In this document: positions 1-11,513 of the stretch, one piece after another
How the letters are laid out: every line of letters starts with the position of its first letter
How positions within the stretch are numbered: the first letter of the stretch is position 1
Assembly: GCA_014904845.1 (NCBI GenBank)
Contig: MU119294.1
Location: 62,001 to 126,000, forward strand
Reading direction: 5' to 3'
DNA: 64,000 bases
DNA from: Acephala macrosclerotiorum
Lineage: Eukaryota; Ascomycota; Leotiomycetes; Helotiales; Mollisiaceae
The notes under the pieces: model-generated
What the model was told of the DNA's origin: nothing
The model's input: only the letters and a program-made list of their open reading frames with translations
Databases searched by the model: none
Translations under genes and position numbers: made by a program

Positions 1-3000
1 TTCCGAATCACTCATGCTCACGCTCTTTGGCTCGTGAATTTTTTGTTCGAAAGCTGTCCCCCCGAAAGATAGGTGACATTTACACTGTTTCCAAGCCGTT
101 GCTAGCTTTTGCGCACGACTCAAGGAAGAAGAGGAAGGAACTATGAACCAAATCTGTGACCAAAACGAGACACACGGAAGCAGTGAAACGTAGAAATGGG
201 CGAGCTACGAGATAAGAGGGGAGAATCGGGAGTATAAAAGTCATCGCAGACAATTATAAGAGATGGAGATCTGGACATAACTAGATACTGAAATGAGATG
301 TTTGGATACAAGAAGACAGATAGCGACATCTCGGTTTGGCCATGATCCTTATCTAGTCCTTAAAGTCCAAAGTTCAACTTCGAGGCTGCACGTCCGCCGA
401 GTAGACCTTCGGCTCTCCTGGAAAGTAAACCAAAGTGTAGAAATGACAACAAGAGTGTATTGGATGACAACAAGAAGACGACTTCAACATGGTCGGGAAC
501 TTCAACCTTGTACGACGGCATGCACGTCTATTTAGGATGTGAAAGAGGTAGTCTTCAGCACTAGAAAGCAAGAGGAAGGGGATCGAAGTTCCTTCGGTGG
601 ATCTTGTTCACGAAGCTTTCCCCTCACTTGACTGTTGTGAATCGGAAGGTGATTTGTAGAAGTCAATCGATGATGTGACAGTCTTATATACCCCTTTGCT
701 CCCACAAGAAAGCGTTTGCAAAATTCAGAATTGAGGACTGAGTGTTTGCAGTGAATCTCGCGCACCGGCAAAAGAACGGCGGTGAGGATCCAAATTCTCA
801 ATTTAAGTTAGACCTAGGATTTTGGCAAGGGAAGAATTGTAGGAATATCGAACCTTCACTGCTTGACTTCTTGCTCACTTTCATCTTCCCTCTTAGTTTA
901 CGGGTCAGCAGCATAGCTCAATTTCCTTCTCAATCTCGTACATTCGGGGGAAGACTCTCGTGCTAACTTTTGCTACAAACTGTCACTGAACTCTCACTGC
1001 ACCGCATTGCGAACGCCCTCATCAACATCACACAACCCCCTCATCCGAACTAAACCCTAAAATCCCTGACTCGCATCCTCCTTCTATTCTAAGCTTCTAA
1101 CGGATATACCCGCCTGCACATGTCACCGCTCCATCTAGAGCCCCTTGGAAACCTTTCAACTCAAATAAACTTTCTCGTGAGCCCCACTGTGGAGCCTCAA
1201 GAACGGGAGAGGCGATACCGACACGTAAGAGAAAGTGATAAGGAACAGGGTCCGAGGACTGGAATTGAATTTTTGACAACGTGGATTTATGCCGTCGGTA
1301 TATATGATAACGATGACAAGTTGGGAAGGCGGCAAGAAGATGGGATGAACAAGAAGAGGATGGAAGGATCGACAAGGAAGGAGGAGAGAGTTTTGGTCAT
1401 GGCTATGGGCATTGAGCCAAGATCCCAGCACATGACTTGGACAAGAGTACCGGATGTGCGAATATGCATGCGAACATAATATATCTGAATCTCGAAGGAT
1501 CATTGATGACGAGGAAAGTCACTTGACTCGTAGCCATCGTGACCGCCAGCGCAAAAACTTGCGCGTAACGACGCAAGGACCACGAGGTTGAGGCTGGCGA
1601 AGAGCTAGGGTCGAAGCATAACTGATTCTCTCAGTACCAAAACGACAGCGACGAGATGTTGTAGCTGAATTCTGGTGACATGACAACAACGAGAGGGGAG
1701 GCGAAGAAGAGCTCGAGACGAGAACAACACTTGACTCGAACCTCTGTCTAACTTTATTTCAGAAACAACAAACGCACTTGCAACATCGCATCACAACCCC
1801 AATCTCTACCTAGCCACAACATGAAGCTGTCAGAAGTTTAACATCTTGACACGATCAGTACCAAACTCAAGACCCTTCGCGTCACCTACCTATTCTCCCC
1901 TCTTTCTCCGTTGCTATTCCAATTTCAGCATCTTGAGTTCAAGATCCCGAAGTCACAATCACAAGGCGTTTCGTTTCCTCATCGCACTGACCTTCCTCCC
2001 TCCCATCGCTCCGTCCTGGTCCATACACCTCAGATCCCGACCCATAACAAGAATACCTATGCCCCCTAACGCATGAACTCCTGCCTCGCTTAACAGACTT
2101 TTACCGGGACTTACCCTTACCACTCCACTCCCCGATCCTTGAACTTAGTATTCCCTGCCGTACGGGTATCCCAGCCAAGAATAGCCAAGCTAGTCCAGGG
2201 TAGGAGGTCTGTGACAGGGGAATGAGGGTTCAACGTCGGATCAACGCGGAGAGTTAGAGATCTGACGCTGTTTATGGAGGACGGGGCCGAAGTTGTGCCT
2301 TTTGAATGTATGTTTTGGTATGCTGGTGCCCTGGTGCCTGGTGCCTGGTGTGTAAGTTTTGATATTAATGTTCTTGATACCGGGACTTTGTTTTCTGGAA
2401 ATAATGGGAAAGGTAGTATTAAAAATATCTATGATATTCAGAATCGGAGTTGAGATAGACCCCGCGCTCACCTGAAAGCTGATATCTCCCCGCTCGACAA
2501 GTCGTTATCGTGCTCGTGCCCACTATAAGAGACTGCCGGATAGTAAGGACTCCCATGAAAGCTCAGGAGCTCCTGGACCACGAAGCCTTGCCCTGTATTG
2601 CTCTGACGTTCCAATATTCATCATACCCACTTCTGTATCCATACTCCTTTCCCTGCTGTTCCGATGTAACGATGTCCTCGTGCGCTGTGGGGAAGATAAG
2701 TTATCGCTATGACAGCAATCAAACTGTCTATCGATAGGAAAGATTCCGCTTTTCCTCTATCGTCATCCTCGTTCCATCCTCCTCGAAAATCACTCTAGTT
2801 CCGTCCTGAATACCGGAAAGATGCCCAACAACACGTTCCATCACGGAATCGAAAGATTTTTCACGCTCAAGAAATCATCCGACGGGGAAACCTTCTTTTT
2901 CCATCTGGCAAAGTACAAAGGTACACGACTCGAGCGACGAAACAAGCTAGAACCCTCATCGTCTACCGGGAGTCCCCCCGTCCCGCGCACGGTAGATTAG

Positions 3001-6000
3001 GGAGGTACGTAAATTTACAACAGCCGCACGGCCACGACCCGTCCCACTGCATTTTGGTATTGGTAAGGCTGAAAATCACACTTTTAAACTTCAATCTGGA
3101 GAAGGCTATTGAAATTGAGAGCGGGTTGGGCCAATATTTGTGTTTTGACATCAATAAGCAAACTCTGGTGCGAACAATAGGATGGGAATTTGTTATTGTT
3201 GATAAGGAAGGGAAGGACGAGGGTGAGGAGAGCAAGAAATTGGAAGCGAGAGAGAGAGAGGAGGAAGGAGAGTTCCAAGCGAGTAAAAAAGCACATCACA
3301 CTAGCGATCCTTCAACACGGACTTTGTGGCGTGGGAGTGCGAACTTTGAAGATCGTCACACCAGTACACTCTCTCATCAGGCTTAGATTCAAAATTTAGA
3401 CATGTGAGGGGCACAAAAAGAAAGGTTAGTAACCTTCTTCAAGCTATAGTGGGGAAAAGAAAACAATTGAGGGTTGAAGCTCAAGCTCGGGGGTGAGCTT
3501 CAGCTTGAGGGACGGGTGAGAGAAGATGGGAGAGTATGTATGGTGATGTCTGCCAGGTTGAAATGCATAAAGCGTAAGCAAGAGATCTGCTCAGCTCTGT
3601 GCCTCAGCTGAACTGCTGACGTTGACATTTAGTCCATTCGCGCAGAAGGAAGTTGATCTTCAGGCGTTCCACACCGCACCATACCATACCATATTTTCTT
3701 TTTAGCAAGCGGCACAACGGTGCTTGGCAAGTCACAAGAATCAAGACCGTTACAGCCCCAGAAAGGTTGGGGGAAAGGTAACATCGTCGTGATTTGAATT
3801 CATGTGGGGTGGGGTTCGCGTCATTGAATAGAAAACTCAATCAATGCGTGATTTGCTTTTCCGCACGCATGAAGGAGAATGTTGTTTTGAAATGAAGCAT
3901 CAAATCAACATCTTTATCGACATTGAAACGAAAAAAGAAAACCATCGAGATTGGAGCCTAAACTTGGATGCTATGTATGGAGTTAGGAGATATGTGGACA
4001 AAAGTCAAGCTTTGACCCCGAATCTGAGGTAGGTTAGAAATGTCGAGCATCGAACTCTAACAAGAGAGATGGAAACCCATCATCGGATCGGGATTTGGTA
4101 GGTGCGAAGCGAGATCGTGATGATGATGAAGTGGACAGAGATTGAGTTCTGGTTTGGTTACTGCTCTAAGCGATGAGAGCTGATCTTGTTCGCTATCGTC
4201 GCTGGATGCCTGGTAGGTACAGTACTGCAGAGAGATGGTATCGGGAAAGTACCCTACAGGATGTAGATGCCACAAACATGGAGACGGAAATGCCTCTGAT
4301 TCGAGGACGGAAAGATCGGAGGTTTTGGAACAGCACCTCTCGTTCTCATTGTGATCTAGAACTCAGCTCGTTTGGGGGAAGACATCTAAGCTTCCCAAGT
4401 AACCACTAATATGCCGACGGAATTGCCTTCCGTGCGCCTTCTGCAAGCCTGCAACTCTGCATCATCGCGATCTTCTCTTTTCCCACATCTCATATCCTAC
4501 ACAATCTCTTGCGCCGCTTCCTTCCACTTCTAAACTCAAGCCACAACTAATGCATCAACGGCCCGGAAGCAACGCATCAACGGGCCGGAAGCAGCCCCCG
4601 CGAGACGGGAGAGCCCCTCCATCGGCGCAGTTTCCCAGCATGTGATTTCCGAATCCGTTTGTCTATCAAACGCGGGGTGACGACTCCCTCATTGAATTGG
4701 AATCCGTCCTTAACCTTGGATACCGAATTGGGTGGGGTTAGGGGTGAAGGTGTGTCCGAATCTACACTTCTTGTCGATCAAACGGGAAACCGGAACTCTC
4801 TATCATACAAACCGTGATATCGATCGAATTGGAACACATCCTCAGCTATCATCCCGAAGCGGGCGATGTGAGGATAAAAATGGAAAGACGGATTTGTTGG
4901 AAGCTGGATTAGGTGCACCCTAATCCCGGTCCGGATCTCCCCGCATTGAAGGACGAGGGGATTGGGTGAGGTTATTTTTGAGTCCCGTGCTTTGTTCTAG
5001 GTGTGATCAAACTTGACCCCTCCCCTTTGCCCCTCCAAGCCTTCATCACAGTGACCTCACCAATAATAATCCAAAGCACTTGAATCTTTGGCTAGGGAGG
5101 GAGAGAATGACATAACTAGGTCTCTGGGAGGTATGTTTGTGCTCTGAATTAATAGAAGGATACCTCCGAGGTACATGAGTACCCGCACGTCCCTCCAAGT
5201 TGTTTGATAATTGGACGATCCATTAGGAGATGTTTTGAATGAAAGGGTTGCCTGTTTTGGCGATGACACGGTGACGGCGGCATGTTGGAAGCATTGACTT
5301 CTTCTTGATACAATCTGGAATGTTTGAAGTTTGAAAAGAAGGGTTTTGACATGTAGGTTCTGGGATTGAGGGGGTAACTTTATTTCGAAGAAGCTTCTCT
5401 TGGGTGTTGATAAACATATCGATAATGATATTGATATGGATAGAACCAAAAGGACGATGGACGAGGGACGAAAGTTTCGATTGAAAGATAGAATGTTTCA
5501 TGCAATAGGAGCTATTTTTCATCGGCGGGTGAAACAATACCGAAGGTTATAATATTAATAATTGGAGGAGGAAGAAACGTTGATGGTGATGAGCAATAAT
5601 TGACGAATGTGCAGCAAAAGGACGTGCGAAAAAGCAACGGAAGTTATGCATAATCTGAATGCATGTATTGCGCACTACTCTGCCATCCCCTCCCAAGGTC
5701 CTTCCTTGTCTCGCTTGAGAGCTGGAGCTGGAATGGAGAACGAGTGAAGCTATTTAGAAGCATGTAGGTGGTTGGCAGGACCATGAAATTGCAGTAGACT
5801 AAGGGCAGTTGTGAGAAAAACTTCCGATTCTCCGAGCCCCTTAACCTAAGCATGAAGATATACCCCTCTTTTGAAGTTTTGATGAGCTGGTTGCCCAAAT
5901 TATTGGTCAACTTTGGGTGAAAAGAGAAGCGCGTTCGACTTCATGTTGGTCAAACGCGTCGATCAACGAAATGAGAACTAGCCGTGCAAATAAAACCGGA

Positions 6001-7020
6001 TGTTGGGTTTCAACCCGCTTGACGGCAGTGGAAGCCCTGGCGACATTCTATTCAAGCCTCGGGGCTTTCGGGTCCTTATGCTACCGGTGGAGAGGCTGTT
6101 TGAGGCTTGAGGCTTGATACGCTTGCGTTTCCGTTTTTTTTTTTCTGTGCAAGACTTCTTGCTTGTTTTCTGCTGGATGCGGGAATTTTGAAGCCATATC
6201 TGCAGCTAGGAATAATGGCAAGTGCCGATGACGATCTCGCCTTCCATGATGGCTTCTTTTACCTCACTGGTGGTGGTAAGGAGTAGTCGGTGCTGTGGAG
6301 GAGAAGCTATTCGAAAGGAGGATGGTTTACGGGCAGGTGGTGACGCCGTCAGTGCTCGTGCACAAGTTTTCACAGGCGAAACCTTCACGCCAGTCCCTTG
6401 CTGGCATCGTCTCTCTTTAGTCGCCGATGGCAGCACCGCTGTCAAAGATGTTGAGAGGATCTAGGCCTGATGCTTCCGTATTGTTGTTGCTCTGCGCACG
6501 CCACTCATCTGACGAATTCCCAAGAGACGAAGCATTGGGACGATAGAAATAAATTTGTGTAAAGCTGCAGAGATAGGTAAGAAATCGAAGCGACCAATCG
6601 GCCGCATGTTCAGAGGTGGGGCACATGGGGCATTGAGGATGCCTCCTGTGGCCTGCAAGAGCTCCGAATCGAAGCTGCGTGCATTGCAGATGGCCAGGGG
6701 CAATGTAATGCAGGTCGAGTTCCTGGCCCGTCCAGCAGCATCCGCGGTGACCGTAATTGGCCCCTTGTGCAGCTGCTAGAAAACTAATGCAGCTTTGAAG
6801 CTTCTCGTGCAGCTCGTTTCCGAACTTTGGGACGAGGCACTGGGCACTGCCTGCCGTGTGCTCATCTCTCCTATCTTTTTGTGGGTTATCAATTTCTTGA
6901 GAATTTTAGAGCAGGTCAACACCGCCAAAGTCAGTCCATCTCCGGTTTGCTGGGACCATCGTATCGATCCGCAAACACGAACTGCACCCCCACTGTGAAA
7001 AGTTGGTGAACTTCAAGTGT
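1..7020. other. Gene-poor region, no supported gene
   Basis: I find no reading frame here with protein-like composition, recognisable domains or a convincing chain of exons. Open frames are short (up to about 130 codons), overlap on both strands and mostly lack an ATG. Small structures are present: a 21-22 bp direct repeat with the core CATCAACGG near 4549-4592, a degenerate duplication of about 100 bp at 4647-4850, a short GGTGCCT tandem near 2318-2345, and scattered TATA-like sites (for example 682-690). A non-coding transcript or a remote promoter cannot be excluded from sequence alone. Confidence 0.55.
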
Positions 7021-7665
7021 TCACACGTCTTTAGCATGCGCGCAATTGTCTGGCGGACGGAAAGGGGATGCTCCCGGTGGAAACCCTGTTATCAAGATCA
7101 CCAATCGTGGTCCGCCGGAGCTTAGTTGTAGTGGGGTTCCGCCGTTGCTGGGAAGAACCGTCGATGTAAGGGAGCTGTCCACCGAAAGATCTAGCCAAAG
7201 GAAGGGTTGCTGACCGAGACATGTGCGAAGTAGAGCTGTGGGGACGACTGTTAGTTTCCAGTAGCTGTAAGTTGGCATACCTACCAGTTCCAGTACCATC
7301 TCTAAGCAGCACGTACAAGAAGCTCGAAACGAGTTCGCAAACAGGAGATATTCGTAGTGACCCCGAATTGAGTTTGAAGTTGGCGTACCGGTTCCTTCAG
7401 CGACTCCTCCCGGCCGACGGATTGCGGGTAGGATGCCGGAGGTGTAGAGTTTGTAATCTATCTGAAGGTCTGGACGTTTGCTCCTTTGCTGCTTCCCGTC
7501 ATGGCTTGACCAGTCAGAGGTATGTTGTTTCTGAGCTCCTGCAGATTTTGATGAGTGATGACGAGAAATGCTCTGAATCGCATCATTCATGTCCGAGGAT
7601 CCCAAGTAGATTGAATGTCCCGAGGAAAGGGATGGGACGGGAAGAGGTGGAGATATCGGTGGCAT
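7021..7665 (-). CDS. Uncertain hypothetical protein
   Basis: The frame is open from an ATG at 7665 to a stop at 7021 (about 214 codons), and stays open for 42 more codons upstream without an ATG. That length is unlikely by chance at this base composition. The N-terminal half is Ser/Pro/Gln/Lys-rich and looks disordered; the C-terminal half has no recognisable domain. A possible 49-nt intron at 7236-7284 (GTAGGT donor, CCCCACAG acceptor) would switch the C-terminus to another frame, so the true end is unclear. There are no informative neighbours. It may equally be a chance open frame in a gene-poor region; I do not recognise it. Confidence 0.3.
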   Translation of the reverse strand: MPPISPPLPVPSLSSGHSIYLGSSDMNDAIQSISRHHSSKSAGAQKQHTSDWSSHDGKQQRSKRPDLQIDYKLYTSGILPAIRRPGGVAEGTGTPTSNSIRGHYEYLLFANSFRASCTCCLEMVLELVGMPTYSYWKLTVVPTALLRTCLGQQPFLWLDLSVDSSLTSTVLPSNGGTPLQLSSGGPRLVILITGFPPGASPFRPPDNCAHAKDV

Positions 7666-7799
7666 GATCTGTAAGGATGTTTGTAGTTTGGGAATTGAAG
7701 AGTTTGATAGCTGCAGATTGATACAGAGTGAGGCGAGCTTGACCATGACTGCATGCGTCATGAATGCAGAAGAGGTTGATCGATTTTCCACTGGTTGGG

Positions 7800-10700
7800 A
7801 TAGAGGAGAGTGTGGAGAATTTGGTTGTGAAAAATGGATACAGCTAGGAAGTAGCGATGTGATAACTTTTTCAAAGCATCACCTCCTAGATGGGCTCGTG
7901 ACTTGGGGCACTGAAGAAAAAGGAGCTGTCGAAAGAAAAGATGTGATGGCAGTTCTACTCGAGGCTTGTAAGGACAGACAGTGATTATCTCCAAGTTCGA
8001 CTTCGTCACCGTACTTAAGCTTCATGAAGCAAGAGTCGAGACGATTTGATCGGCAGCCCGTAACGAAGCCCGCTCTTCTCCAAAATCAGCTCGATTGAAG
8101 CCCAAGATCGATTGCCGAGCCTATGTGTCCTTCTAAACCGCGCGGGACTTGAGACTCTATGCTTGATCGGGAGGATATCTCGTTGATCAGTGATCGCATG
8201 TCTCTTATCAGAAAAGAGCAAAGTTCTGCGTCGTGCACTTCTCCTGTCTAGTTGCAGTTTGTTGCAAGCGAGCCAGCGATGGCGAATAGCATCAGCAAGA
8301 AAATGCACACTTCGGGTCGTTTTGCATCTGTGCTCAAACAGAACTTGCATTTTGACGCAGTGATACAGCCATCGCCAAACTGACAGCGGGCGAGGGAATG
8401 CAGCAGCTGCTGCACGTGCCCCGATTTGTTACTTGAAATGGACTCGACTTGACAATATGTGCTTTGCGTACTTGGGGCTGCATTATCACCCGGGCTCAGC
8501 AGCCATCACCAACATCACGACGTCAAATGGTCTCCTGCTTTTATCGTCACCGTCGTCGGACGAAAAGTGCATCTACTCTGCAGTCAGCAATCACTATTTG
8601 ATTTGTTGGGGGAAGAGCAGGCTCGGGGATTCCCCAGAGGATGGAGTGACCTGGGAGGTGCTGTGCCGTTCGATGCTGTCGTCGACGCCACCCCACTCCA
8701 AATCTGCTGGTCTAAGGTGCACGTTCCGCAGAATATTCGAGGCCGAAGAGCCCTGTTGTGGCATTCACCGCAGCCCTAGAACCGTGCCTCAAAGCCTCGG
8801 TGGCCGTCGACTTCTCCCAGAACTCTCCCAGAACTCTCCCAGCACGTGCAAGGGACCCTCGGAAGGCCCCTGGCTGGCGAGAGACAAACCCCACATCGAC
8901 AGTGCGGCCAAGGCCCCCCAGACAGCCCTGGCTTGGAGGGGATGAACCACGCCGAGGGCCTGAAGATGGAAGGGGACACAGAAAAAGAAGCATCCTGTCT
9001 GCGGCGTCTGGAATGCCATGTGTATATGTCTCAGTGACATTGTCGATGTCTCTAAGCATGCAATATATTATCTTGCCGCCGCCGGCAACAAAAAGAGACG
9101 AGATTGACGAGATTGATTTCTGCAAAGTATTGAAAAGCAACTGGGACCTACCAAAATCTACGACGATGCGCTTTCGAGATGATCATCTGGAGAAATGGTA
9201 GCGAGAGGTTGCTGACAGCGTCTCCTCGGCCAACGAGAAGGCAGATCCATCCGCTTTGGGAGATTAATCGAATATGCCCCGGTGAAGAAACAACCGAAAT
9301 TGCGTTTCGATGATCCAAATCGTGAGTGGCAGAGATAGGCTTCCCTATTGCATGAACCCAATCGAAATAACAGTGCTGAGTGAGCCTGTCCTGTCACTGC
9401 GCGAATACCAGCGATACGGTTGAAGTATCAACAGCGTCACGATGGACGTCGGCGCGTCGCCCTGACTGTACGCGTGACCACAATCCTCACAGCTGGCATG
9501 AAGCTATTCAAACGGCTGGGCGCCGACACATCTGTGAATAACTTCTGAATAATTGACCGAAGGCTTCTCCAGCCCCGACGGTCCGCGTCTCTCTTAGACC
9601 CAAAAATCTAAGCATGCTTCCTCTTTCTTGCCTGGCTCCCGACTAACTCATCGGTAGTCTCGCCGTCTAACTGCCATCCTGCAACTAGCAGGACCGTCGT
9701 GAGCCCCCATTCTCTAGCACAGGCTACTGGCCATGACGGCTTATAGGACCAGTTATAAGGAGTGAAGCCATTCGCACCAGCGTCATGGTGCTGCGGCGTT
9801 GGTTCTCGTTGAGGGCATCTAAGACGTGGCTCAGGGGTTAGAGAATAGCTCAATCACAAAATGTGAATGCGCTCTGGCTTGTCCCTTTCTGGCCATTTTG
9901 TGCCACCACATCTTCTGCTGCCACCAAATCTCACATGCATGCTTCCAATAGAAGATCTGGCCTGCTAATGGAATCTTTTCCTCAGCCTAATTCCGCCATT
10001 CTCTACAAGCCCAATTCGTAACCACACACGACACGACCAAGCCCGTTTATTTTGCCCGTGAAAAGTCTCCGAGTACCCTCGTGGAAAAACTAACCCAGAC
10101 CCTGCGAAAACTGACGACCAACGTTCTTTCGATTCATCCCTTCTCTGCATCTTCCACACGCACACTCTCTTTTAGCTTTGTCTTCTCGTTTTCCTGCAAG
10201 ACGTTCTCTTCTCACACCTCACACTGCAAGGAGCATTGGATTCTTGAGTTGCGTTGGGTCAATTCAGTCGGTTCGTGTGCAGCTGTTTCGTCGCTCCCTT
10301 CATTCGGTACGCTCCCTGCCCTGTTGGTCCTGCCCTTGACAAACCATAACCACCTTTTCCCCCCCTCGTCACATCCTCGACCCTCGTCGTCCACACCCGG
10401 ATTTGGAGGTCAAAGCAATCTTATATTGCTGGCCTACATACGAATACCTATCTGCGCCTGGTCTCCACGAATCACCGCCTACGCGAGAAGTACGAATCTA
10501 CTTACCCTCGACTTTCTGCGCGCAACAGTCACCAAACGTCGTGTCCTACATCCTGATTGACTCTGGCGACTCTGCGCGCGCACGACAACCTCCACGAGAA
10601 CAGCAGACCGAAGTCAAGCAGCAGACGTGCCGTGCGGCGAGAATCGTTCGACCCTCACAGTTTCACGCACTGGCATTGCTCGGATTGCCCGGTGCTGTGC

Positions 10701-11487
10701 ATCACGAAAAGCACCCTCACAACACATCCGAGACCGAACGCATTGGTATTTTTGATCTCCAAGCTCACAGGCCGGACACATCAGTTTGCTCCGCCCACTA
10801 TTGGCTCGATTGTCTGTCACTTCTCTGACTCGAGTGCAAGGCATAAACCGTTCGTTCGCGAGTCCCAGGGCCCAGGCAGTTTCCGCGCTTGAGCACTTGG
10901 TCCATCACAACCTGACTCCCTGCCCTTTTATCGCAACGAATATTGGAGGAGGAAACATACAAGGTCGCCTCGAGGGAGATCGGCATAAGCAAAAACGTTG
11001 CCCGGCATTACTGTTCAGCCTACGCATGACGAGGACGTTAACTGGAGCATCCTCCCGAAACCCTGGACAATTCCCGAATTGGTATGCAGCCTCCCGCACA
11101 GTCAAGAGCATCGTGGCATTCCTTGGCCCCTCACTGCATTCCTCTCCTTCTACCCTCACAACAACATCAGACAAACTTTTCGAGACTCTTTTACTGATTG
11201 CTCGTCTCGTGTAGATCTTCACTGCGTTGACTGCACTCAATTGCATCTCTGAAAGGGACGTGAGGCTGGATCCGGAAGCAGGACTCGATACGCATTGATT
11301 GACGGCCAGATCCGCATACAACATACATTCTCCCCTCCTTGATTATTCTACCGCTGGATCAGTTCAACGATCATAGAACAAAAACACTGGGCATATCGAT
11401 TATACTTTGAAAGGTTTATAGGAGAAGACAAACAACACCATATACTCCCCCAACACCACATCAAACAACTCTAAACGCCACTGTCCC
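7800..11487. other. Intergenic and probable long 5' leader of the Ras GEF gene
   Basis: No supported gene. Several overlapping frames of 100-170 codons occur (for example 8433-8945 and 10081-10560), but they lie on both strands, read as low-complexity Ser/Pro/His/Thr peptides and show no domain. A 12-bp tandem repeat with unit CCCAGAACTCTC sits near 8815-8845. The C/T-rich, ATG-containing stretch at about 10.1-11.5 kb is what a long promoter and 5' leader of a signalling gene would look like; that is inference. Confidence 0.45.
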
Positions 11488-11502
11488 ATGGTAGCCTTTT
11501 AG
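11488..11502 (+). promoter_or_regulatory. Four-codon upstream ORF before the Ras GEF start
   Basis: An ATG at 11488 opens a frame of four codons (Met-Val-Ala-Phe) ending at TAG 11500-11502, eleven bases before the main ATG at 11514. A scanning ribosome would meet it first, and the gap is too short for efficient reinitiation. If the transcript starts upstream of 11488, translation of the GEF should be damped unless the first ATG is bypassed. The sequence shows the uORF directly; the regulatory role is inferred. Confidence 0.5.
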
Positions 11503-11513
11503 GGTTGCCCATC

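Noticed and set aside
8433..9201. Overlapping frames of 140-170 codons on both strands
   Set aside because: Mutually overlapping, low-complexity, no domain; length is explained by GC-rich sequence with few stops.
10081..11250. Open frames of 110-160 codons upstream of the Ras GEF
   Set aside because: Ser/Pro/His/Thr-rich translations with no homology signal, on both strands; better explained as a promoter and long leader.
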